From Mycobacterium bohemicum DSM 44277 (GTDB lineage Bacteria; Actinomycetota; Actinomycetes; Mycobacteriales; Mycobacteriaceae): a stretch of 64,000 nucleotides of DNA. The notes below the pieces were generated by a model. That model saw only the letters and a program-made list of their open reading frames with translations. It did no database searches and was not told the origin of the DNA. The translations under genes and the position numbers were made by a program. This document shows, piece by piece, positions 1 through 7,922 of this stretch; position 1 is the stretch's first letter; every line of letters starts with the position of its first letter. Location: positions 458,867 through 522,866 of the forward strand of contig NZ_CSTD01000004.1 of the NCBI RefSeq assembly GCF_001053185.1, written 5' to 3'.

Positions 1-1
1 G

Positions 2-2140
2 AACGTGTGGCTTCCGGGCGAGTCGGCCGTGGCGGCGCCACCCGCAGCAACGCCGGCAGCGAACACCGACCAGCTACCCGAAGACCGCTACCTCAACCGC
101 GAACTCAGCTGGCTTGACTTCAACGCACGAGTTCTGGCATTGGCCGACGACAATTCGCTGCCGCTTCTCGAGCGCGCCAAGTTTCTCGCCATCTTCGCCT
201 CCAACCTCGACGAGTTCTACATGGTGCGCGTCGCCGGCCTCAAGCGCCGCGACGAGATGGGCCTGTCGGTCCGCTCGGCCGACGGCCTGACCCCGCGCGA
301 GCAACTGGCGCTGATCGGCGAACAGACTCAGCGCATCGCGACCCGGCACGCCCGGGTCTTTCTCGACTTGGTGCGGCCGGCGCTCGCCGAGGAGGGCATC
401 CACATCGTCACGTGGGCCGACCTGGATGGCCGCGAGCAAGAGGAACTGTCGACCTATTTCATGGAGCAGGTCTTCCCGGTCCTGACACCGCTCGCGGTCG
501 ACCCCGCCCACCCCTTCCCGTTCGTCAGCGGCCTGAGCCTCAACCTTGCCGTGACCGTGCGCCAACCCGACGACGGCGGTCAGCACTTCGCCCGAGTCAA
601 GGTGCCCAACAACGTGGATCGCTTCGTCGAGCTCCGCGGCCCGGCCACCGGCGACGACGCCGAGGGGCAAACGGTCGTGCGGTACTTACCGATGGAGGAG
701 CTCATCGCAGCCTTCCTGCCCGTGCTGTTCCCGGGCATGGAGATCGTCGAGCATCATGCGTTCCGCATTACCCGCAACGCCGACATGGAGGTTGAGGAAG
801 ACCGCGACGAGGACCTGCTGCAGGCCCTGGAACGCGAACTCGCGCGCAGGCGTTTCGGTCCGCCGGTGCGGCTGGAGATCGCCGACGACATGACCGAGAG
901 CATGCTGGAGCTGCTGCTGCGCGAACTCGACGTGCATCCCGGCGACGTCATCGAAGTGCCCGGGCTGCTCGACCTGTCCTCCCTGTGGCAGATCTACGGC
1001 CTGGACCGCCCGGCGCTCAAGGACCGGGCGTTCGTCCCGGACACCCACCCGGCCTTCGCCGACCGGGAAACTCCCAAAAGCATCTTTGCGACGCTGCGCG
1101 AAGGCGATGTCCTGGTTCATCATCCGTACGACTCGTTTTCCACCAGCGTGCAACGGTTCATCGAGCAGGCGGCCGCCGACCCCAACGTTCTGGCGATCAA
1201 GCAGACGCTGTACCGCACGTCCGGTGACTCGCCCATCGTGCGGGCGCTCATCCAGGCCGCCGAGGCCGGCAAGCAGGCGGTGGCGCTCGTCGAGATCAAG
1301 GCGCGCTTCGACGAGCAGGCCAACATTCAATGGGCACGCGAACTCGAACGCGCGGGCGTGCACGTCGTCTACGGGCTCGTCGGCCTCAAGACACACTGCA
1401 AGACCTGCCTGGTGGTGCGGCGCGAAGGCTCGGCGATCCGGCGGTACTGCCATATCGGGACCGGCAACTACAACAGCAAGACCGCACGGTTGTACGAGGA
1501 CGTCGGACTGCTGACGGCGGCCCCGGAGATCGGCGCCGACCTCACCGACCTATTCAATTCGCTGACCGGCTATTCGCGGAAGTTGTCCTACCGCAACCTC
1601 TTGGTGGCGCCGTACGGGATTCGCACCGGCATCATCGAACGCGTCGAGCGGGAAGTGGCCGCGCACCGCGAGCGGGGCGACGGACGCATCCGCCTGAAGA
1701 TGAACGCCCTCGTCGACGAGCAGGTGATCGACGCGCTGTACCGCGCCTCGCAGGCCGGCGTGCGTGTCGAGGTGGTCGTGCGAGGGATCTGCGCGCTGCG
1801 CCCGGGAACCGAAGGCTTCTCGGAAAACATCTATGTGCGCTCAATTCTCGGCCGATTCCTCGAACACTCGCGGATCATTCATTTCCGCAACATCGACGAG
1901 TTCTGGATCGGCAGCGCCGACATGATGCACCGCAATCTCGACCGGCGCGTCGAAGTGCTCGCCCAGGTCAAGGACCCTAAGCTCACCGCCCAGTTGAACG
2001 ACTTGTTCGAATCCGCCCTCGACCCGTCCACGCGCTGTTGGGAACTCGGGCCGGATGGACAGTGGGTCGCCTCGCCCCAGGAGGGCCACACGGTTCGCGA
2101 TCACCAGGTTTCACTCATGGAGCGGCACCGCAGTCCTTAA
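2..2140 (+). CDS. ppk1: Polyphosphate kinase 1, 5' end outside window
   Basis: Reversibly transfers the terminal phosphate of ATP to polyphosphate through a phosphohistidine intermediate; central to phosphate storage and stress signalling. The frame is open to the window edge. Homology to M. tuberculosis Rv2984 (742 aa, from memory) begins before the first GTG at 5, so roughly 30 N-terminal residues lie upstream and position 5 is not the true start. The N domain begins at DRYLNRELSWLDFN. The catalytic core carries LKTHCKT, whose His (codon at 1394) is the likely autophosphorylated residue, then CHIGTGNYNSKTARLYED, a second conserved His/nucleotide-binding block. The C-terminus MERHRSP matches the mycobacterial family. 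It is followed after 71 bp by mutT1 on the same strand. Confidence 0.97.
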   Translation, partial: NVWLPGESAVAAPPAATPAANTDQLPEDRYLNRELSWLDFNARVLALADDNSLPLLERAKFLAIFASNLDEFYMVRVAGLKRRDEMGLSVRSADGLTPREQLALIGEQTQRIATRHARVFLDLVRPALAEEGIHIVTWADLDGREQEELSTYFMEQVFPVLTPLAVDPAHPFPFVSGLSLNLAVTVRQPDDGGQHFARVKVPNNVDRFVELRGPATGDDAEGQTVVRYLPMEELIAAFLPVLFPGMEIVEHHAFRITRNADMEVEEDRDEDLLQALERELARRRFGPPVRLEIADDMTESMLELLLRELDVHPGDVIEVPGLLDLSSLWQIYGLDRPALKDRAFVPDTHPAFADRETPKSIFATLREGDVLVHHPYDSFSTSVQRFIEQAAADPNVLAIKQTLYRTSGDSPIVRALIQAAEAGKQAVALVEIKARFDEQANIQWARELERAGVHVVYGLVGLKTHCKTCLVVRREGSAIRRYCHIGTGNYNSKTARLYEDVGLLTAAPEIGADLTDLFNSLTGYSRKLSYRNLLVAPYGIRTGIIERVEREVAAHRERGDGRIRLKMNALVDEQVIDALYRASQAGVRVEVVVRGICALRPGTEGFSENIYVRSILGRFLEHSRIIHFRNIDEFWIGSADMMHRNLDRRVEVLAQVKDPKLTAQLNDLFESALDPSTRCWELGPDGQWVASPQEGHTVRDHQVSLMERHRSP

Positions 2141-2211
2141 CGCCCCAGTGATGATTTCCCGGCGCGTCCGCCATGGTGCGGCCCCGGCTGAATTGACGTG
2201 CAGGAGTTGAG

Positions 2212-3156
2212 GTGCCAATCGAGAAATCGTCCGCCCGGCGTTCGGGAAGCCGGATCGTCTACGCCGCGGGGGCCGTGCTGTGGCGCCCGGGTGCCGGCGA
2301 TGCGGCCGACCCGCCGCTCGAGATCGCGGTAATCCACCGTCCCCGCTACGACGACTGGTCGCTGCCCAAGGGCAAGGTCGACCCCGGGGAGACCGCGCCC
2401 GTGGCCGCGGTGCGCGAGGTGCTGGAGGAGACGGGACACCAAGCCACGCTGGGCAGGCGACTGGACATGATCTCCTATTCGATCGACCAGGGCGTCAAGA
2501 AGGTCTACTACTGGGCGGCGCGCAGCGGCGGCGGCGAGTTCACCCCCGGCAAAGAGGTCGACGAACTCATCTGGCTGCCGGTCCAGGACGCGATGCGCCG
2601 GCTCAACTATGCCCAGGATCAAAAGATGTTGCGGCACTTCGCAAAACATCCCGCCGACACCCGTACCGTCCTGGTGGTCCGGCACGGAACCGCCGGCCGG
2701 AAGGCACGCTTCAAGGGCAACGACGCCGAACGGCCGCTGGACAAGCGAGGGCGCGCACAGGCCGAGGCCCTGGTTCCCCAGCTGTTGGCCTTCGGCGCCT
2801 CCGACGTCTACGCCGCCGACCGGGTCCGCTGCCACCAGACGGTCCAACCGCTCGCCCAGGAGTTGGGTGTGACCGTGCACAACGAGATCACGTTGACCGA
2901 GGAGGCGTACGCCAAGAATCGCAAACGGGGCCGGCAGCGCGTGCTGAGCATCGCCGAGCAGGACGGCACCCCGGTGATCTGTACGCAGGGCAAGGTGATT
3001 CCCGACTTGATCGAGTGGTGGTGCGGACGCGACGGCGTGCGCCCCGACAGGTCACGCAACCACAAGGGCAGCACGTGGGTGCTGTCGTTGTCGGGCGGCC
3101 GGCTGGTCGCGGCCGACCACATCGGCGGCCCGCTGGCCGCGAACGTGCGCGCCTAG
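2212..3156 (+). CDS. mutT1: NUDIX hydrolase with C-terminal histidine phosphatase domain (MutT1)
   Basis: Two-domain sanitising hydrolase, 314 aa, matching Rv2985. Residues about 10-145 are a NUDIX domain with the complete box GKVDPGETAPVAAVREVLEE. Residues about 160-310 are a histidine-phosphatase domain opening with VLVVRHGTAGRK (RHG motif). The family hydrolyses 8-oxo-dGTP/8-oxo-GTP and diadenosine polyphosphates; the second domain is thought to remove further phosphate. The GTG start at 2212 is supported by AGGAG about 6 nt upstream. The gene lies directly downstream of ppk1 and faces hupB across a perfect hairpin. Confidence 0.95.
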   Translation: MPIEKSSARRSGSRIVYAAGAVLWRPGAGDAADPPLEIAVIHRPRYDDWSLPKGKVDPGETAPVAAVREVLEETGHQATLGRRLDMISYSIDQGVKKVYYWAARSGGGEFTPGKEVDELIWLPVQDAMRRLNYAQDQKMLRHFAKHPADTRTVLVVRHGTAGRKARFKGNDAERPLDKRGRAQAEALVPQLLAFGASDVYAADRVRCHQTVQPLAQELGVTVHNEITLTEEAYAKNRKRGRQRVLSIAEQDGTPVICTQGKVIPDLIEWWCGRDGVRPDRSRNHKGSTWVLSLSGGRLVAADHIGGPLAANVRA

Positions 3157-3159
3157 CAC

Positions 3160-3204
3160 GCGAATACCCTTCGGGGGCACCGCTGCCACCCGAAGGGTAT
3201 TCGC
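3160..3204. terminator. Perfect hairpin between convergent mutT1 and hupB
   Basis: Arms GCGAATACCCTTCGGG (3160-3175) and its exact reverse complement (3189-3204) flank a 13-nt loop. The hairpin starts 4 bp after the mutT1 stop and ends 21 bp before the hupB stop, so it can serve both strands. There is no T tract on either side, which is common for mycobacterial hairpin terminators. Terminator function is inferred from position and symmetry. Confidence 0.65.
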
Positions 3205-3225
3205 CTGTGAAGCCTGGTCGCTGCC

Positions 3226-3825
3226 CTACTTGCGGCCGCGACGCGCGGTCGCCTTCTTGGCGGGAGCCTTCTTGGCCGGGGCCTTGGTGGCCGCCTTGCG
3301 GACCGGCGCCTTGGTCGCGGCCTTCTTGGCCGGGGCCTTGGTCGCGGCCTTCTTGACCGGAGCCTTCTTGGCCGGAGCCTTCTTGGCGGGCGCGGCCTTC
3401 TTGACCGGAGCCTTCTTGGCCGGAGCCTTCTTGGCGGGCGCGGCCTTCTTGACCGGAGCCTTCTTGGCCGGAGCCTTCTTGGCGACCTTCTTGGCAGCAC
3501 CTGCGCCAACACCACGTTTCACTGCGGGTCCTTCCGCCGGGAGGCGCTGTGCGCCAGCTACAACCGCTTTGAATTGGGCACCCGGACGGAACGCCGGGAC
3601 GGATGTCGGCTTCACCTTCACCGTCTCGCCGGTGCGCGGGTTGCGGGCCACGCGCGCCGCGCGCCGCCGCTGCTCGAAGACACCGAACCCGGTAATCGTG
3701 ACGCTGTCACCCTTGTGCACCGCGCGCACAATGGTGTCGACGACATTCTCGACGGCGGCGGTTGCCTGCCGACGGTCCGAGCCCAATTTCTGTGTGAGCA
3801 CGTCAATGAGCTCTGCTTTGTTCAT
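3226..3825 (-). CDS. hupB: Nucleoid-associated protein HupB (HU with Lys/Ala-rich tail)
   Basis: DNA-binding nucleoid protein, 199 aa. Residues 1-90 are a canonical HU fold (MNKAELIDVLTQKLG, then the DNA-grasping arm RRAARVARNPRTGETVKVKP). The rest is a basic PAKKA-type tail ending ATARRGRK, the histone H1-like extension typical of mycobacteria. The M. tuberculosis protein is 214 aa, so this tail is about 15 residues shorter. The start is ATG at 3825, where homology begins; the open frame runs on to 4089 without supporting homology. The tail contains a 48-bp tandem repeat. The 214-bp upstream spacer contains TTAGTTAGGT (3998-4007), a possible half-match to an iron-regulator box, which I do not consider established. 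Confidence 0.96.
   Translation of the reverse strand: MNKAELIDVLTQKLGSDRRQATAAVENVVDTIVRAVHKGDSVTITGFGVFEQRRRAARVARNPRTGETVKVKPTSVPAFRPGAQFKAVVAGAQRLPAEGPAVKRGVGAGAAKKVAKKAPAKKAPVKKAAPAKKAPAKKAPVKKAAPAKKAPAKKAPVKKAATKAPAKKAATKAPVRKAATKAPAKKAPAKKATARRGRK
3347..3484 (-). repeat. 48-bp in-frame tandem repeat in hupB tail
   Basis: Three consecutive units at 3347-3394, 3395-3442 and 3443-3484 (the last incomplete). The first two are identical at nucleotide level. Each encodes 16 residues of the KKAPVKKAAPAKKAPA type. Nucleotide identity, not just similar amino acids, points to recent slippage or unequal exchange, and predicts tail-length variation between strains. Confidence 0.9.
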
Positions 3826-4039
3826 CCAATCCCTCCAAGCTAGTGGTCCCCGTTTTCGCGAACCGACTAGTGGACACGGTAAACCCTCACCCAGCAAATT
3901 TCCAAGAGCCACGCGCAATTTCACGGCGGATAGGCCAAAATTTTCGCAATCCGATTGCCTCCCTTGACCGGTGGCAAGCCTTGAAAATCGGCCCGGATTA
4001 GTTAGGTGATCGAGACGAATTACCGCCCGGATTGGTCCA

Positions 4040-4636
4040 TTACGAGGCGGGCAAGGTGCGCGGCTTCCAGTCCGGACGCGCCGCTTCAAATGCCTCGATC
4101 TCGTCGAGTTTCCGCAGCGTAAGGCCTATATCGTCGAGGCCTTCGAGCAGCCGCCACGCCGTGTGGTCGTCAATCTTGAACGGCAGCACCGTCGTTGCGG
4201 CGGTGATATTTCGATCTTGAAGATTGACAGTGATTTCCAGGCCCGGGCTCTGCTCGATGAGCTTCCAGAGCAGCTCCACCCCGTCTTGGGAGACTTCGGC
4301 GGCCAGGAGCCCGGCCTTGCCGGCGTTGCCGCGAAAGATGTCGCCGAACCGAGACGAGATAACCACCCGGAACCCGTAGTCCATGAGCGCCCACACGGCG
4401 TGCTCGCGCGACGAGCCGGTGCCGAAATCGGGGCCGGCAACCAGAACTGAGCCGCGGTCAAACGGGCTGAGGTTGAGCACGAATGAGGGATCCGAGCGCC
4501 ATGTGGCGAACAAGCCGTCCTCAAAACCGGTCCGGGTCACCCGCTTCAAATACACCGCGGGAATGATCTGGTCGGTATCCACGTTGGAGCGCCGCAGCGG
4601 CACGCCTATGCCGGTGTGGGTGCGAAATGGTTCCAT
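4040..4636 (-). CDS. leuD: 3-isopropylmalate dehydratase small subunit
   Basis: Small subunit of isopropylmalate isomerase, which converts 2-isopropylmalate to 3-isopropylmalate in leucine synthesis together with LeuC. The product is 198 aa, the usual size, with the swivelling-domain sequence NVDTDQIIPAVYLKR near the N-terminus and GSSREHAVWAL around residue 80, the substrate-recognition loop. ATG at 4636 is preceded by GAGGA at good spacing. It lies 18 bp downstream of leuC, so the pair is a leuCD operon ending opposite the hupB promoter region. Confidence 0.96.
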   Translation of the reverse strand: MEPFRTHTGIGVPLRRSNVDTDQIIPAVYLKRVTRTGFEDGLFATWRSDPSFVLNLSPFDRGSVLVAGPDFGTGSSREHAVWALMDYGFRVVISSRFGDIFRGNAGKAGLLAAEVSQDGVELLWKLIEQSPGLEITVNLQDRNITAATTVLPFKIDDHTAWRLLEGLDDIGLTLRKLDEIEAFEAARPDWKPRTLPAS

Positions 4637-4654
4637 GCCCGTCCTCGATTCTGC

Positions 4655-6094
4655 TCAGTTGGAGTTCAAGTCGGCCGGCGCGGACAGCGTTCCACGAACC
4701 GCCGTCGCCGCCGCGACGGCCGGCGACACCAGGTGCGTTCGGCCGCCTTTGCCCTGCCGCCCTTCGAAGTTGCGGTTGGACGTCGCGGCGCACCGCTCGC
4801 CGGGCGCGAGCTGGTCGGGGTTCATGCCCAGGCACATCGAGCAGCCGGCCTGCCGCCATTCGGCGCCGGCCGCGGTGAAGACCTCACCCAGCCCTTCGGC
4901 CTCGGCCTGGGCGCGCACCCGCATGGAACCGGGTACGACGAGCATCCGCACGCCGGGGGCGATCGTGCGTCCCCGCAACACGTCGGCCGCCGCGCGCAGG
5001 TCCTCGATGCGGCCATTGGTGCACGACCCGACGAACACCGCGTCGACGGCGATGTCGCGCATCGGGGTCCCGGCCCGAAGCCCCATGTACGCCAAGGCTT
5101 TCTCGGCGGCCTGCCGCTGGCCGTCGTCGGTCATCAGCTCGGGGTCCGGAACGGCGGCCGAAAGCGGCACCCCCTGCCCGGGATTGGTTCCCCACGTGAC
5201 GAACGGGCTCAGCTCGCCGGCGTCGAGATGGACCTCGGTGTCGAACTCGGCTCCGTCGTCGGTCCGCAGTCGCTGCCAGTACGCCATCGCCGCATCCCAC
5301 TGTGCGCCCGTCGGGGCGTGCGGCCGGCCGCGCAGGTATTCGTACGTGGTGTCGTCGGGGGCGATCATGCCCGCTCGCGCGCCGGCCTCGATGCTCATAT
5401 TGCAGATCGTCATCCGGCCCTCCATCGACAGCGATTCGATGGCGTCGCCCCGATATTCGATGACGTGACCCTGCCCGCCGCCGGTGCCGATCTTGGCGAT
5501 CAACGCCAAAATGATGTCCTTGGCGGTCACGCCGTCGGGCAACCGCCCGTCGACGTTGACGGCCATCGTCTTGAACGGGCGCAGTGACAAGGTCTGCGTC
5601 GCCAGCACGTGTTCCACCTCGGAGGTGCCGATCCCCATGGCCAGCGCGCCGAATGCGCCATGGGTCGAGGTGTGGCTGTCGCCACAGACGATCGTCATGC
5701 CGGGCTGGGTGAGGCCCAATTGCGGTCCGACGACATGCACGATGCCCTGCTCGATGTTGCCCATCGGGTAGAGCCGGACACCGAATTCGGCGCAGTTCCG
5801 CCGCAACGTCTCGACCTGGACCCGCGACACCGGGTCCGCGATCGGCTTGTCGATGTCGATGGTGGGCACGTTGTGGTCTTCGGTGGCCAGCGTCAGGTCG
5901 GGGCGCCGCACCGGCCGGCCGGCCAGGCGCAGGCCGTCGAAAGCCTGCGGGCTGGTGACCTCGTGCACCAGATGCAGATCGATGTAGATCAGGTCGGGAG
6001 CCCCTCCTTGATCGGATCCGCCCCCGCGTGCCACAACGTGGTCCTCCCAGACCTTTTCGGCCAGCGTGCGCGGCCCGGCCATGTCGGATCCCAT
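4655..6094 (-). CDS. leuC: 3-isopropylmalate dehydratase large subunit
   Basis: Catalytic [4Fe-4S] subunit of isopropylmalate isomerase, 479 aa from this start. Visible features are CGDSHTSTHGAFGALAMGIGTSE, FVGSCTNGR and the late CSMCLGMNPD motif; the cysteines in CTN and CSMC fit the cluster ligands. An in-frame ATG at 6118 would add eight residues. I chose 6094 because GAGG lies 9 nt upstream and because its seven residues before PRTLAEK match the spacing of the M. tuberculosis start. Divergent from the IclR regulator, with operator-like symmetry between the two genes. Confidence 0.94.
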   Translation of the reverse strand: MGSDMAGPRTLAEKVWEDHVVARGGGSDQGGAPDLIYIDLHLVHEVTSPQAFDGLRLAGRPVRRPDLTLATEDHNVPTIDIDKPIADPVSRVQVETLRRNCAEFGVRLYPMGNIEQGIVHVVGPQLGLTQPGMTIVCGDSHTSTHGAFGALAMGIGTSEVEHVLATQTLSLRPFKTMAVNVDGRLPDGVTAKDIILALIAKIGTGGGQGHVIEYRGDAIESLSMEGRMTICNMSIEAGARAGMIAPDDTTYEYLRGRPHAPTGAQWDAAMAYWQRLRTDDGAEFDTEVHLDAGELSPFVTWGTNPGQGVPLSAAVPDPELMTDDGQRQAAEKALAYMGLRAGTPMRDIAVDAVFVGSCTNGRIEDLRAAADVLRGRTIAPGVRMLVVPGSMRVRAQAEAEGLGEVFTAAGAEWRQAGCSMCLGMNPDQLAPGERCAATSNRNFEGRQGKGGRTHLVSPAVAAATAVRGTLSAPADLNSN

Positions 6095-6128
6095 CTCGAA
6101 TTGCCTCAATTCCGTCATTCCGGGTGGT

Positions 6129-6167
6129 GTCTCACTATGCGAGACGCTAATATCTTCTTGTGAGACA
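6129..6167. promoter_or_regulatory. Probable IclR-type operator between leuC and its divergent regulator
   Basis: TGTCTCAC (6129-6136) is the exact reverse complement of GTGAGACA (6160-6167). Inside, GTCTCACTATGCGAGAC (6130-6146) forms a second symmetric element with 5-bp arms. The distal half-site covers the regulator's own GTG start, predicting autorepression as well as control of leuCD. IclR regulators next to leuCD (LtbR in corynebacteria, NdgR in streptomycetes) are known; occupancy here is inferred. Confidence 0.6.
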
Positions 6168-6861
6168 GCATAGCGGCATCGGCGTCCTGGACAAAGCCGT
6201 GGGATTGCTGCACACGATCGCCGAATCCCCCTGCGGACTGGCCGAACTGTGCGAACGAAGCGGATTGCCCAGGGCTACCGCGTACCGGCTGGCCGCCGCC
6301 CTCGAAGTTCATCGCCTGCTGGCGCGCGACGACGAGGGGCGCTGGCGCCTCGGGCCCGCGGTCACCGAACTGGCGGCCCACGTGAGCGATCCGCTGTTGG
6401 CGGCGGCGTCCGGGGTCTTGCCGCTGCTGCGCGAAACCACCGGTGAGAGCGTGCAGCTCTACCGGCGCGAGGGCACGTCGCGGGTCTGCGTGGCCGCGCT
6501 GGAACCGGCTGCCGGCCTTCGCGATACCGTGCCCGTCGGTGCGCGGCTGCCAATGACGGCGGGGTCGGGCGCCAAAGTGCTCCTGGCGTATAGCGATGCC
6601 GCCACCCAAAAGGCCGTGCTGCCGTCGGCGATGTTCACCGACCGGGTGCTGGCCGACGTTCGCCGGCGGGGCTGGGCGCAGAGCGTGGCCGAGCGCGAGC
6701 CGGGGGTGGCCAGCGTCTCGGCGCCGGTGCGCGATGGCCGCGGCGCCGTCATCGCCGCCATATCGGTGTCCGGGCCCATCGACCGGATCGGCCGGCGCCC
6801 CGGGGGGCGCTGGGCGGCCGACTTGCTGGCGGCCTCCGAGGCATTGACACGCCGGCTGTAG
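6160..6861 (+). CDS. IclR-family transcriptional regulator adjacent to leuCD
   Basis: Orthologue of Rv2989, 233 aa. The N-terminal winged helix-turn-helix spans about residues 5-65 (GLAELCERSGLPRATAYRLAAAL). The C-terminal IclR effector domain includes GARLPMTAGSGAKVLLAY. Homologues in other actinobacteria control leucine, and sometimes tryptophan, biosynthesis genes. GTG at 6160 matches the conserved N-terminus MRQHSGIGVLDKAVG. The start codon lies within an inverted repeat shared with the leuC promoter region. Confidence 0.92.
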   Translation: MRQHSGIGVLDKAVGLLHTIAESPCGLAELCERSGLPRATAYRLAAALEVHRLLARDDEGRWRLGPAVTELAAHVSDPLLAAASGVLPLLRETTGESVQLYRREGTSRVCVAALEPAAGLRDTVPVGARLPMTAGSGAKVLLAYSDAATQKAVLPSAMFTDRVLADVRRRGWAQSVAEREPGVASVSAPVRDGRGAVIAAISVSGPIDRIGRRPGGRWAADLLAASEALTRRL

Positions 6862-7012
6862 CCCTGACGCCGGGCCCGCGCGGCTGTGGCCCCGCTCCGA
6901 GACTGCGCCCTCGGCGCCCGAATTGGTCGCCGGCGCGCCCTGAGCGCAGGCTCGGCGCCGCGACGGCAGGCTCGGCAGCAAATCGCGGATTACAACCTGT
7001 CAGACTGACGCG

Positions 7013-7513
7013 ATGGGAACCAATCAGCGCGCGAGCATCGTCATGTCGGAGGACGAAATCGTCGACTTCGTCGTCAAGAGCCGCACCGGCACGCTGGCCA
7101 CCGTCGGGCCCGACGGCCAGCCACACCTGACGGCGATGTGGTACGCCGTCGTCGACGGTGAGATCTGGCTGGAGACCAAGGCGAAGTCGCAGAAGGCGGT
7201 CAACCTCAAACGCGACCCGCGGGTGAGCTTCCTCATCGAGGACGGCAACACCTACGACACCCTGCGCGGTGTGTCCTTCGAGGGCGTCGCGGAGATCGTC
7301 GACGATCCCGACGTCTCCCACCGCGTCGGCGTCAGCGTGTTCGAGCGCTACACGGGCCCCTACACCGACGAGATGAAGCCCTTCGTCGAGCAGATGATGA
7401 ACAAGCGTGTGTGCGTGCGCATCGTCGCGCGACGCTCGCGGTCGTGGGACCACCGCAAGCTGGGGCTGCCGCCGATGCCGCTGGGCGGCTCGACCGCGCC
7501 GGCGGCGCAATAG
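7013..7513 (+). CDS. PPOX-class / F420-dependent flavoprotein-like protein (Rv2991 homologue)
   Basis: 166-aa split-barrel protein of the pyridoxamine 5'-phosphate oxidase-like superfamily. TGTLATVGPDGQPHLTAMWYAVVDGEIWLET is the conserved first half, and AVNLKRDPRVSFLIEDG forms the cofactor-side strand. Mycobacterial members of this FDOR group bind F420 or a related deazaflavin and reduce diverse substrates. The substrate of this subfamily is not known. ATG at 7013 agrees with the Rv2991 start. The 151 bp upstream contain an imperfect palindrome but no gene. Confidence 0.88.
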   Translation: MGTNQRASIVMSEDEIVDFVVKSRTGTLATVGPDGQPHLTAMWYAVVDGEIWLETKAKSQKAVNLKRDPRVSFLIEDGNTYDTLRGVSFEGVAEIVDDPDVSHRVGVSVFERYTGPYTDEMKPFVEQMMNKRVCVRIVARRSRSWDHRKLGLPPMPLGGSTAPAAQ

Positions 7514-7565
7514 CGCCGCCTGCGCGTCTGCTCGCCAGATACTTGAGGACCGGCCGGTGAATGTG

Positions 7566-7638
7566 TAGCCCCGATGGGATTCGAACCCACGCTACCGCCG
7601 TGAGAGGGCGGCGTCCTAGGCCGCTAGACGACGGGGCC
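7566..7638 (-). tRNA. tRNA-Glu (CTC)
   Basis: Read on the minus strand, a 73-nt cloverleaf. The acceptor stem is GGCCCCG paired with CGGGGCT (one G-U pair). The anticodon loop carries CTC between CGCCG and CGGCG stem arms, and the T-loop GGTTCGAATCC is intact. CCA is not encoded. It lies 82 bp upstream of a second minus-strand tRNA. Confidence 0.95.
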
Positions 7639-7720
7639 AGAACCGATCCGAGCTGTCAGCATAGCTCACGGCGGTAGGCCCACCTAATCGCCGACACCGC
7701 CTCGATGAGGCGGGATCTTG

Positions 7721-7792
7721 CTGGGGTACCAGGACTCGAACCTAGAATGGCTGAACCAGAATCAGCTGTGTTGCCAATTACACCATACCCCA
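7721..7792 (-). tRNA. tRNA-Gln (CTG)
   Basis: Read on the minus strand, a 72-nt cloverleaf. Acceptor stem TGGGGTA pairs with TACCCCA, discriminator G. The anticodon stem GCTGA/TCAGC encloses a loop with CTG, and the T-arm contains GGTTCGAGTCC. The U1-A72 pair is characteristic of glutamine tRNAs. CCA is not encoded. It sits between gltX and tRNA-Glu, an arrangement that keeps glutamyl-tRNA synthetase next to the two tRNAs it charges in organisms using GatCAB. Confidence 0.95.
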
Positions 7793-7922
7793 TTGGCTGT
7801 CTAAAACGGCTGGTCAGAGCGCATTCCGCGGACGGTGTGATGCCGTTGGACGTCGCCGCTGCCGGCCGTTGTCGACCGACGTGCAGACTACCAAAGACTC
7901 GGGCGCCGATGCCGCACGCCTG

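Noticed and set aside
3230..3967. Long plus-strand ORF (245 aa) rich in AFLAGA repeats
   Set aside because: It is the antisense of the hupB Lys/Ala tail repeats; no homology and no start context.
3998..4007. Iron-regulator (IdeR) box upstream of hupB
   Set aside because: Only a partial half-site (TTAGTTAGGT); too weak to call, though such control is reported for M. tuberculosis hupB.
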